From: Zhengitettix transpicula
Lineage: Eukaryota; Arthropoda; Insecta; Orthoptera; Tetrigidae
Length of the DNA: 64,000 nucleotides
Assembly (NCBI GenBank): GCA_037074705.1
Contig: CM073590.1
Coordinates: forward strand, 118,287,600-118,351,599
Reading direction: 5' to 3'
Notes under the pieces: model-generated
Told to the model about the DNA's origin: nothing
The model's database searches: none
The model's input: only the letters and a program-made list of their open reading frames with translations
Shown here: in pieces, positions 1-10,729 of the stretch
Layout: each line of letters starts with the position of its first letter
How positions within the stretch are numbered: position 1 is the stretch's first letter
Position numbers and translations under genes: made by a program

Positions 1-1316
1 CAGTGTACGATGTTAATTGTAGGGGCATATAGCGGTCACAGAATGTAAAAGGTCTGTTTTATTTTTATTCATAAAGTAATTAAGAACGGGAGATATAAAA
101 AATTCAATAAGACAATGCAAAATCTAATAAGCAACAGAAGATAAAAAAATTATTATAGAAAACCACGCGAAAGGTGATACGTCCAACACCACCTGTGAAA
201 GATCACAAATGTAATAGTGCATTAAACGACTGCGAAAAAGTCTGTCTTCGCTATCTTGAAAACCTGTTTAAACCTTTTCCTACGCTAGACGATTGAAGTA
301 AAATCCATAAATTCCTAGAAGCGCCGTTTCAGATGAAATTAATTATTAAAGTCTCTTCAATACTAGAAAAGGGACGCACTATGTTTGAAATCAATAAGTT
401 TTCAAGATCAAGAACAAGTTATAAAATACTGGAGGAAATAAGCTGATATTCAATCATCAGTTTGGATTTATAATTAATCATAGAGCTATAGAATAAGTAC
501 ACAAATCAAGGTAATAAAAAACTATTTGGAATCTGTTCCACATCATTTCTAAAAAGCTTTTAATAATGTTTGGCATAAACGCATACGTCACAAACTACCG
601 CATTTCTTTTACAGAATATTTATCTATCTGCGCTTTAGACGGTTCCTTGTCAAGCAGCTAAAGGAGTTATCTGGCATCGTAAAATCATATACTATTAAAG
701 TGTATCAGACATAAAAAATATACGTGTGATTAAAATTTCCAAGAGGCCCATAGAACGGTTTTTTAATTTAAACCCTCTTGCATGACTAGCTTAAGAAAAC
801 GAATAATAAAATATCTGATAAATATTATTCTATAAAACCATTTTCTGACACAACATGCATGTATAATATTTTTGTGAATTAGGAAAACAGAGTTCCGGAT
901 CAGGTAATGGAATCCGGGTATCAGTAGGATGGTAAAAAGGCCAATACAGGACCCTTAAATGTACTATAACCTTTGCAGTGGCCCTCATAAACAACTAACT
1001 ATAATAAATAATTTTTTCGTCGTACTTCATTAATTCAATCGAAGGTTCTAAAGGACTGTTTCCAGACACAGCTCATTATGTACCCAACGTAGCGGAGCAA
1101 GGAACTTTCCCTCCCACTATTTTCTATCGTTGCCAAATTCCATGTAGCTCCTTTTCTTTCGAAACCGTATAAACAACAGTTTTCATACAACCGTTTTCGA
1201 TGTTAAGTCCCAACGAAACAAATAAATCTATTTTTAGTCTTATTATTGTAAAAATCAAATATATATATATTTAATAAATACTAATAAATAGTTTATTTGT
1301 AAATTAAAATAAACGT
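1..1316. other. AT-rich non-coding stretch, nothing recognised
   Basis: Stops are frequent in all frames, and I see no domain motif, no tRNA-like B-box and no repeat shared with the rest of the window. A short AT run at 1258-1270 is the only simple sequence. Confidence 0.6.
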
Positions 1317-1456
1317 CAGGCTACATGTAGGTAATCCACGTGGTGACAACTCCTCTTTTATAGCATAGTGAGGGTAGAGGATGGTAGCCATGGGTTAACT
1401 AGGGCCCCCCCGGCTATGCTTTAAGGATCCTACCCAGTATTTGCCTATAAGCGATA
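1317..1456 (-). repeat. SINE-like family copy 1, 3' part only
   Basis: Read on the minus strand this matches the 3' third of the copies at 39611-40020 and 49331-49897: the GGATCCTTAAA block, a run of Gs/Cs followed by CCCTAGTTAACCC, TGGCTACC, then TATGCTATAAAAG-type sequence and TACATGTAGCCTG at the end. The copy is diverged, has lost the poly(A) tail and lacks about 35 bp relative to the copy at 39611. No target duplication could be found. Confidence 0.75.
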
Positions 1457-2991
1457 ATTTATTCCTCTACTTCAAGTTAGCCTTCCTGAAAATAAGGCTG
1501 AGAATCTGTAGGTTACTGTGATATATGTTATCATTTTCATTACTGTCTGGTGAAAGTTTTGGAATAATGGCCAATTACGTATCCCGAGTGTTCTGAGGTC
1601 AAATCGACTAGTCCCGAGCTCAAAGCAGGCACAATTATTATTGTTAATTTGGCTTGTAATCCAAAGGACCTCTGGTAAGAAGTTAAGCAGTGTAGTCGAG
1701 AATGTAACTGTGCATGGGGAAAAAAACACTAGGATAAAGTTTTGAATTTAAAGAAAATGCAACGTCTGATGATTCGATCGGACAAAGTGAAATTAATTAT
1801 ATTAATTTTTTGGAAGCCCAACTCATTAAAAATCATATCTTTAATTAAAAATAACCTGATCATTTATATTCATATATCTATCTATTTGAATGAAGTAGTA
1901 CCTTTGTCTGGACACCCATTATAATCTTAATATATAATTAATTTTCATGCTTTAAGGAGATCCGGAACCGATGTCATCTAAATTCCTGTCTGTCTGTAGC
2001 GCTGACTTTACTTCATTTTAACGAGATATGGTTCGCTTTAATTTCAAAGAAACGTTACGCCTTCGCCAAACAGAGCCGGGGAAGGGTTCTTATCGATATA
2101 AAATAATCTTGAGACAAAATGGCGTCCCAACACCTTGTTCCCCAGAAAACTATCAAAACTTAAGCCGCTATATGGAGGAGTAACAAGGCTTTAAGCAATG
2201 TCGAACTGCCATTCGCCATATTGTGAATAAATACCGATCGTTCCAAATCCTGATTTGAACAGGTAGCAATTTAATTTGTTTTATGGAAAAACCGACGAAC
2301 TCTTTCTGTCTGAACTGCTAAATAACTTCGAGGCTATCTTAAATTTCCGTCCGCTATTTGAAATTTATTTTACTTTTATTTTAGTGAGTAGGTCGACATA
2401 AGTATGGAGGATGATATTCAGATTTACTTTCTACGTAGACCAAGTTTTTTAAAAATATTTTACTGTTTGTTTTAAAGATCTTTCGACTATTTTTTTTAAC
2501 TAAAATTAATTATTTTTTTACATTGGTATCGTAGCAGAAGCGATACTGGTTACAATTTTTCATTACGTAGGATTCCTTTTATATTCTTAACGTCCAGAGA
2601 TACGTCTATTTCATTTTCTCCTGGTAATTTTTAGTTTCTGTTCAAGGTGCATTTGTCCATATTGATTATTCAAATTTCACAAACATGAAAAAGATCATAA
2701 TTTTTCCCAAAGAGAATTTAATTACTAATTGAATAAATTAAATAATTTTATTTACATACCAATCTCATACAACGTGTATAATGTGATATTTTTGTAATTA
2801 TATTCGACTTTATGAATCAGTAAAATACATTTTACGAGGCGGATTTCGATGTCATACTTTATATACGAGGGGTTAAACTATCAGCTACGCAAGATAAGTA
2901 GGCGGGTCCAGGGAGAAAGGAAATATGTTGCTGACTAATAAGAGACCGCTTGAACGCTACCTGTCATATCAATGAACGTTCATCAATCAGT
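1457..2991. other. Non-coding, no feature supported
   Basis: Open frames here (for example 1472-1729 on the minus strand and 1742-1924 on the plus strand) are short, have no motif and fit chance in AT-rich DNA. There are poly(T) runs around 2440-2520 and a small palindrome ATGAACGTTCAT near 2972. Confidence 0.5.
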
Positions 2992-3250
2992 CCCTTTACT
3001 ATGCTTTAAGAGGTGAGTGCCCACTATGTCTTCTTTCTAATTCCCTTTAAAATGCGAATGTACATTTATTATTGGAATAGTCGGCCTTCTGCCTCCTAAA
3101 CTGATGGAGGCATAGAGAACGGAATGCTGCGTCCCCACAGCGAACTCCATTCCAGTCAAAGGAAGGGCTTGGGACTGGTACCAAGAGTCCGACCTATCTG
3201 ATGCAGGTTGTATAGGATATCCTCTACATCACTTTTAGGTGACATGCATC
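2992..3250 (+). repeat. SINE-like family copy 2, broken and rearranged
   Basis: 3074-3245 matches the central part of the family (GGAATAGTCGGCC, CTGCCTCCTAAACTG, GGAATGCTGCGTCCCCACAGC, ACCTATCTGATGCAGGTT, TTTTAGGTGA). In front of it, 2992-3028 matches the family's 3' end (CTATGCTTTAAGAGG, GCCCACTATGT), so 3' sequence lies upstream of central sequence. The simplest reading is two truncated copies side by side rather than one element. Divergence is clearly higher than between the copies at 39611 and 49331. Confidence 0.7.
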
Positions 3251-4121
3251 CATACTTTGGAATTTCCTTCTAACGCTATTAGAGAGTGGCCACAACATGG
3301 GTAGCCAAAAAATAAATGTAGCATGATAAAAAACTGACATTTTTCCTAATTCTAGATAGGTAAATCGAATGTTAATATGCGTATTGTTTAAACGATGAAA
3401 TATTAATGATAAATTACACCTAATGTTTAATAATGTTTACCAATTAATACTCGATATTTTTTTTCTTCCGCCACTGAAGAATTTTTTATTTTTAACGACC
3501 GTCTGTAGATGAACTTTTGAGTAAGTAAGTTGTGTAATAGTGAAGGATCTGATTTCTTTATATACAGTTATATGACTTGAACAACTGTGTTTATTTGCGA
3601 ATAACAGCGATAACAGTTAATAAGTAATGAAGGGTTTACTAACCTATGAAATTTCCTTCCTTATGTGTACAGGTCGTTGTGCTTTCGTTTATGAAACAAT
3701 CACGATTAAGCAAACGCGGTGCATTTCACGCATCTTGATTCGCCAAGGTTGTCGTAACTGGCAGGAACTTTCCCTGTGACACATGCCATGTCTCAACACT
3801 CCCGCACTTGTTGAATATAAACATCCTCAAAAACTGCGAGTATTGTTCACAATTTCGAAAGAATTGATGTAATACTGTCGGTTTCCTATTTTCTATGTGA
3901 TAAACAAGAAACTGACATAGAATGAAACATTTTAACCTGCTTTGTAGATTGGTTTTAGTTTTTTATTATTTTCTGTAGAGTGTCATAATGTTTGTTAATA
4001 CATCCCTCTTCCATGAATAAGTAGTCAAGCCAGTATTAGGAATACGTTGCATCCCAGGGGTACCACTCACTATATGTGAACTTTAATATTTATAAAACAC
4101 AAGGTCAAACTAAGAGATATT
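3251..4121. other. Non-coding, nothing recognised
   Basis: AT-rich, with frequent stops in all frames and no repeat found elsewhere in the window. Confidence 0.5.
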
Positions 4122-4430
4122 AGCGTAGTGTTGATACGCCACAGATGATGCATACTTAAAATAAAGAATTTACTACATTGCGTTTCTCTATGATCGCTGG
4201 TTTTCCATAACTACGAACGTTGGTGATTGTATTGGGTATTCAATACTTATATACATGTTTTTTCAGACCGAAAGCACAATACAACCACCAACGTTCGTAG
4301 ATATGGAAAACCAACGATCGTAGAGCACCGCGATGTAAACTTTTTACTTCAAGTATGCATCATCTGCAGCGTATCAACGTGACGCTACATTCGGTCTGAA
4401 TAAACATGTATATCAGTATCGAATACAATT
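4122..4430. repeat. Double foldback element, arrangement A-B-A'-B'
   Basis: 4122-4233 (A) is an imperfect inverted repeat of 4278-4386 (A'); shared anchors are GATGATGCATACTT, ACTACGAACGTTGGTG against its complement, and the TTGATACG region. The 44-bp spacer 4234-4277 (B, containing ATACATGTTTTTTCAGACCG) is itself repeated inverted just outside A' at 4387-4430 (B'). The block can therefore form two alternative hairpins, A with A' or B with B'. There is no coding capacity. It is probably a foldback MITE or a rearranged dimer of one; the family is not identified. Confidence 0.8.
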
Positions 4431-4765
4431 TAGAATTTAGTTAATGTTTAGCTATCAATATTAGATAAATGATGTTTTTGTCACCACACATAAAAATATT
4501 TTTAGATTTTTTGTTTCCTAATGTTGCGAGAATCAAAACTCATAACTTTTCAGACAAAACATGAATTACCAATTTTTCTTATCCGGATCCCCTTTAAAAC
4601 TATGCGCTTCTTTTGTATTTCTATGGTCTCACGAATCTATCTAGCCCAAAAAGATTTTGCTCGGAAAAGCACATTTGTTTCGTTCACGGTCATTTTGTGG
4701 TTCTGAGTGTTGTGCGACGGAAGACAAATTCTACTGCTGCAATGAGATGTATTTTTCGTGCTCTC
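4431..4765. other. Non-coding spacer
   Basis: Holds a 61-codon open frame at 4521-4706 with no motif, regarded as chance. Confidence 0.45.
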
Positions 4766-5177
4766 TAAGGCTAGTTTCACACTTACCCGACAACAGTTTA
4801 AACTAAATTTTTTCAGGCCAATTCCCCAAGCTACCTCACTTCACATACAGCCGGTTATCGGCCCGACATATATTCTACGAATATGTAGCGTGATAAGTTA
4901 TACCCTTGCATAGTCTGGTATAGATGTTTTTAAAAACGAAAAAAATTATGATGCAAAGGGTTTGTCCAATGATTATGAAAAGAGACGTGTTGGGGGCATA
5001 TTCTATGTTCACTTTGAAAAGTTGAGAAAATTTGAACACAAGTTTTTTAATTATTTTAGTATGGGTATTGAAAACTTCGACGATCTTCATACACGGATAG
5101 AAAAATACATTCAAAATCACAACACATCATTCACGGAATGTATTCGCCTATACAAATGTTGCAAAACGTCAACGTAA
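4766..5177 (+). mobile_element. PIF/Harbinger DNA transposon, 5' fragment
   Basis: The left end looks like a Harbinger terminus. A TAA trinucleotide (4766-4768), the usual 3-bp target type of this superfamily, is followed by GGCTAGTTTCACACTTACCC. About 180 bp further on lies a transposase-like reading frame (separate entry). I could not find the matching right inverted terminus in the next 3 kb, so the copy is truncated or its other end has decayed. The boundary at 5177 is simply where recognisable coding sequence stops. Confidence 0.6.
4944..5177 (+). pseudogene. PIF/Harbinger transposase N-terminal fragment
   Basis: The open frame encodes about 75 residues with the pattern seen near the start of Harbinger (DDE_4) transposases: a glycine and aromatic residue before a short acidic/basic segment, then the hallmark block FFNYFSMGIENFDDLHTRIE (family: FF-YFRMS-E-FD-LL), then N-T-F and I-RL, corresponding to the T-FR-I-P-ERL segment. 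Similarity stops at about 5150, before the DDE catalytic core, which is absent. The apparent start is TTG at 4962, with the frame open further upstream, so no real start can be assigned. A full-length transposase is about 350-400 residues; this is a relic with no expected activity. Confidence 0.65.
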
Positions 5178-6963
5178 AAGAAAACATACAATAAAAATTC
5201 AACCACCATAATTCATTTCATCCCTACTTTCTAACTTTTCAGTTGGATTCTAAAATTTTAAGAAAAATAAATAATAAATTCGACTGTTCAGTGGACGCTT
5301 AATGTCAATCCATACAGAGTTTTAATTATCGCGTCTCGAGAGCTCTAAAGTTTGTAGAATGTGTAAAATACGGAGGAGTATAACCTTACATTCTTAATTC
5401 ATATTGTAAACGCTTGTAAAGTTTTACACAATTTTGTTCTTGAAAGGGACGGATACTCTGTTTATCACTGGGTTAGAAGTAAAGTGGAGGAATTTTAGAA
5501 AATAACATAAGAAACGCGATGATGATTACTTTTTAACTCACACTGACTCAATAAAATGGCAGTTGTCTTACATTAAATATATGGGAAATTAAAACTGGCA
5601 AAATATGTGATTAATAAATATATTTTTTGGAACTACCAGAATTTCAATATAGTTATTGTATTGTATATATTCCGTTCTTTCTTTATCATCCATATGTTCA
5701 TATCCATTTCTTAATTCTCTGCCAACTTCTTCCCAAGAATTTCTATTCTGTAATCTGTATTTATGTATTTCTCTATTTTTGTTCTACAAAACAAGCCGTC
5801 CATGAATTAAATTTATAAGTAGTTGTACATCCTCCGTGATGATAATGGAAAATATTTAAGTACAAAAATAATTTACTTAAAGAACGCATATGATGAACCA
5901 GGAAAAATGTAGACTAGACGAATCGGGCAGGGTAGATGTGAAATGCTCCTAATTTTAACTCGGGTCGTTACGGACCGGCTCGTTTCCCCTACATAAGTTT
6001 TAATACACGTTCGGTATTTTGTATATTTCTTGTACTCTTTCTTGTATATTAAATATACACAAAACATATGTGGATATGGCAAATGGTAAAATTTAATTTA
6101 CAAATGGTTCGAACGTCAATTCTCTTTAACAGATTCATACTTACAAATTAATAACTTTTAATTAAAGCAGCATTCTTTTTAATGTACAATACACTCGTTT
6201 GAAAATTATACGAAGAAGGTTTAACATAATTCCGAGCCATTCGAGTCGTCAGACCAAGTAGAGAACTGCCGCTAAACCGTACACGCGGCAACGTTTAACA
6301 ATGAACAGCACTTGCAGAACTGTAGCGGCCTTAATTGCGTAGCTGATGCAAAGAGAAGGTCGTTGAAGTTCCGCAGAACGCTTGTAGGAGAGTTTGCCAT
6401 TACACGTCGAAGTAGTTGTGATGCGTGCTTCTTTGTCCCAGGTTTACCATGAGTCAACGCGACTAAACATCGAAGCCTTGGCGTCTGTGTTCAAGGTTCG
6501 AGATTTATCTGACCGCGTATACAGCGTGCTATTGCAGATGGTTCACAGTTCAAGAACGTGCCATGGTAATTTGCATACCCTTCGTCCAAGGACCTTAAAG
6601 AAATACCCTTTTTTGCGAAGAAAATAACCACTTGTATATATTTACGCGGAATAAAAATATGAACTCTACTCTCAAAGAAAATCTAGAATATGTCGCCAGT
6701 ACGACGATCTTAGAGTCTAATTAATTTATTTCATACGTTTCTAATTTTCGTTATTTATGGTCATGTTACTCTTTCTCTCTTAAATATTCTCAAGTTTAAT
6801 ACGATATTAATTATTAATTGCAACGTTTTCCCCGTTTCATAGTTTTCTGAATACTGTATATCTGAATTAATTATTAATTTGTTATAATTAATATTAATTC
6901 ACTAACAATTACTCAACTTTGTTTTAATTAAAATGAAAACATTTACATCTGATTGAAAATAAT
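5178..6963. other. Non-coding, with a GC-richer patch
   Basis: Mostly AT-rich with no recognisable element. 6230-6620 is less AT-rich and carries overlapping open frames on both strands (6272-6457 minus, 6394-6627 plus) without any domain I know. It could be an old repeat or exon remnant. Confidence 0.4.
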
Positions 6964-7048
6964 GAATAAGAATGATAGCCAATACAGACCAAAAAGAGTA
7001 TAATATTCCGAGAAGTTTTTTGTCTGTATTGACTATCTTTCTTATTCT
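6964..7048. repeat. Short foldback with 33-bp arms
   Basis: 6964-6996 (starting GAATAAGAATGATAGCC) is an imperfect inverted repeat of 7016-7048 (ending CTATCTTTCTTATTC), separated by 19 bp. The arm motif AAAGATAGTCAATACAGAC resembles the AAAGATAGCCAAAAACAGAC at the repeat around 35410, so the two may be ends of one family. Confidence 0.65.
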
Positions 7049-8795
7049 TTGTTTTAATTAAGTAAACGTTCCACTCAGTCTCATTATGTGAACTTGTGGT
7101 TGAATTTTATTATCTTCACTCCACGGATGAACATTTTATGAAGTATAATGAAGTACTGTGTGTAAATATATATGAGATATTCGAAATATCAGTGAACTAA
7201 GGTGGTTATTATTTGGCGTATAAACAAACTGCACCAAATGTTTGTTTGTAATTTTCGTGGTAAATAGAGATGTTAGTTTGTATCTATGTGACTTCTAAAT
7301 GTACCTAATTACTGAGCTAGGCATGTTTACAAAGCAAATTAATTACTCTACAAGAAGGAAAGTTCTCAGTAGTTCCCGTTCGGTGGGTTTTGGATAAAAT
7401 ACTGTCTCTGAAGGAGGCATTTCCAAGTACGTTTGCGCTTCTCGGTAGACCAAGTTCCGCGGTGGAGCTCGAAAATATCGGAGCACATTTTATATCCTCT
7501 TTTTATGGTCCTTCCTGTTGTTCAACAACGGATCGTAAGCAAATTTATTTCCTTTGCAGGTTTGAAACAATTCATATACTTCCAGGAATCACAGTTTTCA
7601 CTATCTGGGCTAAATTATCCGTAAAACGGGGACGCAGCTTGTTTGAATTGGTATTCTTTATACGAATGAATCTGTTGTAAGAGTAGAATTACACAAAAGG
7701 TTTTGCTTAATTTTACAATTGAACTTCTCGGAATATTATTTCGCCGAACATTATTCTGACACTTGATATTCACGTATCAACACTTATAATTATTTACAAT
7801 AAATTATTGTTGTTCCATTTTTACCGTAGACCTCATATCTTGCAATAAGCTACTGCAAGAGGCACTCTTAGGCCCTCAATATTCTTTCTCCCTCCTGTAA
7901 TTATTCGGCAAATTAATAAAATATTTGAAATTTTTTCTATAACCAAATCACTTAATATTTATTTACTTATAGCCTACGTCAAAGTTTTGCTACAATTACA
8001 CTTCTTTTCAAAACTTTTTATTTTCATATATTTTTTAACTGTAAAAACAATAACAGTGTAATCTATTATATGGTTCTTATTTTATGTTTTACCTTTCTGT
8101 CCAAATACATACTCTTTCTCTAAATTTTCGTACTAACACTGATTGATTAATTTCTATAGGCAATTCATTATACAGTACACGACCACTTTTTAATATCGAT
8201 TATAATCCTTTACTGCTTGTTCTCCTGAATATTGGTGGATTTCAGTTTTTTTTCTCTCTCTCTAAACACAATAATATTTGTTCTAGTACATAAGTAAAAG
8301 TTAATACATCTGTTTTATTTCACTTTCTACTGATAAATACTGTAATTGTTTTGCTTTATTACATTTTTATTCCTCTCATTCCTAAAATAAAAATAATTAG
8401 GCCATTTTGTTTCACATTGACATTTAGAAGTATCTCTGCATCGAATTTGATATTTTATTTTTCTTGATAAACCTGCGTCTTGAGGGCAATGTTTTGTTTG
8501 CAATTAAAGGTTAGGTTGTCAGACAATATATTTTATTTGTATTTCCTGTGGAGGCCTACATCAGTTCCTGGCGGTGCAGGAGTGTGTTGTTGTTTCTTTA
8601 CATTAATCCAAATGGAGTGAAGGAAAAGTGAATTTGGAACAATTTCACGTTCGAGTAGAAAAAAATTGCTTAAGTAGACTCAGTATTATATCTGTGGTCT
8701 TAGGGAATAAGTAGGTATGTATCAAATGGCAAATTTCCAGGGCAGAATTTTTTTTTTACTGAGGACATATGCTACGGGGTACCAACAACTGTATA
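7049..8795. other. Non-coding, nothing firmly recognised
   Basis: An open frame of 96 codons at 7390-7680 has no recognisable motif. A polypyrimidine tract ending in GCAG at about 7544-7560 looks like a splice acceptor but no exon can be argued. From 7700 to 8795 the sequence is AT-rich with many T-runs. Confidence 0.4.
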
Positions 8796-8828
8796 TAGGG
8801 TGCGGCGTAAAGAACTCCCCGATTTGGG
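8796..8828 (+). repeat. Mariner terminal inverted repeat (3' side of transposase)
   Basis: Starts TAGGGTGCGGCGTAAAGA directly after TA; differs from the opposite terminus at a few positions, including the second base. Confidence 0.9.
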
Positions 8829-9022
8829 AGCTAATAAAAACCAATCCAAGCAAGGGACAAACATTTTTGTTTCCTTCATGAAGAGCACATATAATTCAGT
8901 TATAAATTACAGAGTTATAAAAATAACATCACGCAAATGACGGACTTTACTGTCGATACAGTTATTGAGTCACTCCCGGACATTTTCCATAATCTTGCGG
9001 GTCATTTCGGTAACATCCTGGA

Positions 9023-10012
9023 TTATCGCCACTTTAAGAGCATCCAAAGTTTGGGGGCGATGTTGGTATACGCAGGCTTCGACATAGCCTCAGAGAAAGA
9101 AATTGCAATCAAATCTGGCGACCGCGGCGGCCACGCGATGTCACCACGTAAGGATATTACATGCCCAGGAAACATTTCCTTCAGAATGCCGAGTGAACGA
9201 CGAGATGTGTGGGCTGTTGCACCATGTTGTTGGATCCTCACTTGTTCTTGTCCATGCTAATCGAAGAGATAGTCCCATTTAGGCCGAAGGATTGCCAATA
9301 CCAATACCAATTAGAGGTCACCGTTACAGTAACTTGGCCGAATTAAAAAAAATACGGACCCCACACACAAAACGGCACACCACAATGTAACCTTAAGACT
9401 GTGTAGTTTTCGTTGATCCTCGTTCGCGAAGATTTTTTCGGACCTGTAACGGACATTTTGTCTATTCACTATGCCTGAAAGATGGCAATGAGTCTCGTTC
9501 GTAAAGAGCACAACGTCTCTAGGGGGAAGTGTACCGAAGTTCTTGACACAAATGTGTACTGCTTTCTCAATCTCTTTCAGACAGTTATTGTGCAATGAAA
9601 ATTTTGTAGGGATTTATTTTAAGATCTCGGTGCAGAATTTTCTGAACGATCCGATCACAACTGTAGAGCAGCCGCGTGTTTCCGCGCAGAAAGGCACGGA
9701 GATTGCTCTATCGGAGCATTCTTTTTTATTTTTATTATTATTCACAGCGTACACATTGTCCGGTACTCTTTCTGTCCGAGGTTGGCCAGTAGATTTCCTT
9801 TTTAACGCAGAACCCGTTTGTCTGAAGTTTGATACCCAATTGTGAATTGTCTTTTTATCGAGAACGAGATCACGGCGGCCGAGCGAGAAGTGGACGCTTA
9901 AGGCACGCTGTGTCGTTATCACTGAACCGCCATTTACAATAAACTCCTCAACAACAAAAAGCTCGATGCTCTCCCGACAAAGCGATGTCGTCAATATGAA
10001 ACGAATGAACAC
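9023..10012 (-). pseudogene. Degenerate mariner-like transposase
   Basis: Three consecutive minus-strand blocks align in order to a mariner-type transposase. Block 1 (10012-9614) is the DNA-binding half, with a TIHNWVSNFRQTGSALKRKS stretch and the following RPRT-like linker (here QPRT). Block 2 (9595-9311) holds FTNETHCHLSG and VNRQNVRY, the region of the first catalytic aspartate. Block 3 (9241-9023) holds QQHGATAHTSRRS and WPPRSPDL, the regions of the second and third. All three catalytic acids appear substituted: D to N in FTNE, D to H in QQHG, and the acid after SPDL replaced in IAISF. Two frame disruptions separate the blocks. A working protein would be about 340 residues. The gene is dead. 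Confidence 0.88.
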
Positions 10013-10056
10013 AGCTATCTATGGGTACATTCCCCAGCGCTCTTACCTACGAGAAT

Positions 10057-10089
10057 CCTAAATCGGGGAGATCTTTATGCCGCACCCTG
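10057..10089 (-). repeat. Mariner terminal inverted repeat (5' side of transposase)
   Basis: Its complement starts CAGGGTGCGGCATAAAGA and is followed outward by TA; pairs with 8796-8828. Confidence 0.9.
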
Positions 10090-10091
10090 TA

Positions 10092-10270
10092 CTTAGGAAA
10101 GTATTAGTGATGAATTACCAACTACTTCATAGTCCGCAGTTCAGAGTACACTTAATTTGGCCATTTTTTGGCTTAACAACATATTCTCTGTAAACACAGT
10201 TATCTCGTTGAGACCATTTAAATGCATGAAAGATTTACAATTATTCAACGGAACTAAAAAGTAAAAGAGT
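10092..10270. other. Spacer after mariner
   Basis: No feature seen. Confidence 0.5.
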
Positions 10271-10729
10271 ATGTTTCCTCTCATACAAGAGAAAGTAGAA
10301 GTCTATCCAACAATGAATTGCTTCTCAGGAGATAAGAAGCTTAGTCTGTTTTGCAAAAGCAGGCTTAATGAGCCTGGCTCTCTTCACACGCTCTCCTTGC
10401 TTCTCTATGGCGCTAAAATCGTGCAATTAGCAGCGTTTCACCTAATTTATGGGGTCATCTCGGAGAGTTGCGTGTTTTCGCAACTTAACATGTGGGCTAA
10501 TAGCGGCCATATTATCCCACGAGCGTATCGGCCTTTAAAACTTCGGAAAATCCGGGACTCTTATAAAGTGAGAGCAGGCAAACAATGCTACATACATCTA
10601 AAGTTACATAAATACACAATGAACCGCGTTTCATTAAAATTAACCAACGTGCAGTTAAAGGATTGCGTGATTGAAGTGCCGAAAATCGATTTACTTTATC
10701 CAGTTTGTGGAAGCAAATATGAGTTCTAG
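10271..10729 (+). CDS. Unassigned 152-codon ORF, probably chance or relic
   Basis: This ATG-initiated frame is the longest in the window and lies 180 bp beyond the mariner's right end in DNA that is less AT-rich than its surroundings. The predicted product is 152 residues and basic in its second half, with several cysteines but no regular spacing, no clear signal peptide and no domain I recognise. No promoter, splice or poly(A) signal clearly belongs to it. An ORF of this length is rarely expected by chance in one 64-kb AT-rich window, so it may be a remnant of an older coding element. I do not assign a function. Confidence 0.15.
   Translation: MFPLIQEKVEVYPTMNCFSGDKKLSLFCKSRLNEPGSLHTLSLLLYGAKIVQLAAFHLIYGVISESCVFSQLNMWANSGHIIPRAYRPLKLRKIRDSYKVRAGKQCYIHLKLHKYTMNRVSLKLTNVQLKDCVIEVPKIDLLYPVCGSKYEF

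Larger units (their letters stand above)
8796..10089 (-). mobile_element. Tc1/mariner superfamily transposon, full length but degenerate
   Basis: The 1294-bp element is bounded by TA on both sides (8794-8795 and 10090-10091), the target duplicated by this superfamily. Imperfect terminal inverted repeats of about 30 bp lie at 8796-8828 and 10057-10089, sharing AGGGTGCGGC, TAAAGA and CTCCCCGATTT. Between them, on the minus strand, the remains of a transposase gene span 10012 to 9023 (separate entry). Size, TIR length and TA target agree with a typical mariner-like element. It cannot be autonomous now, because the coding region is broken into three frames. Confidence 0.93.

Noticed and set aside
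8937..9260. 107-codon plus-strand frame
   Set aside because: It lies opposite the mariner transposase remnant and is a shadow of that coding strand.
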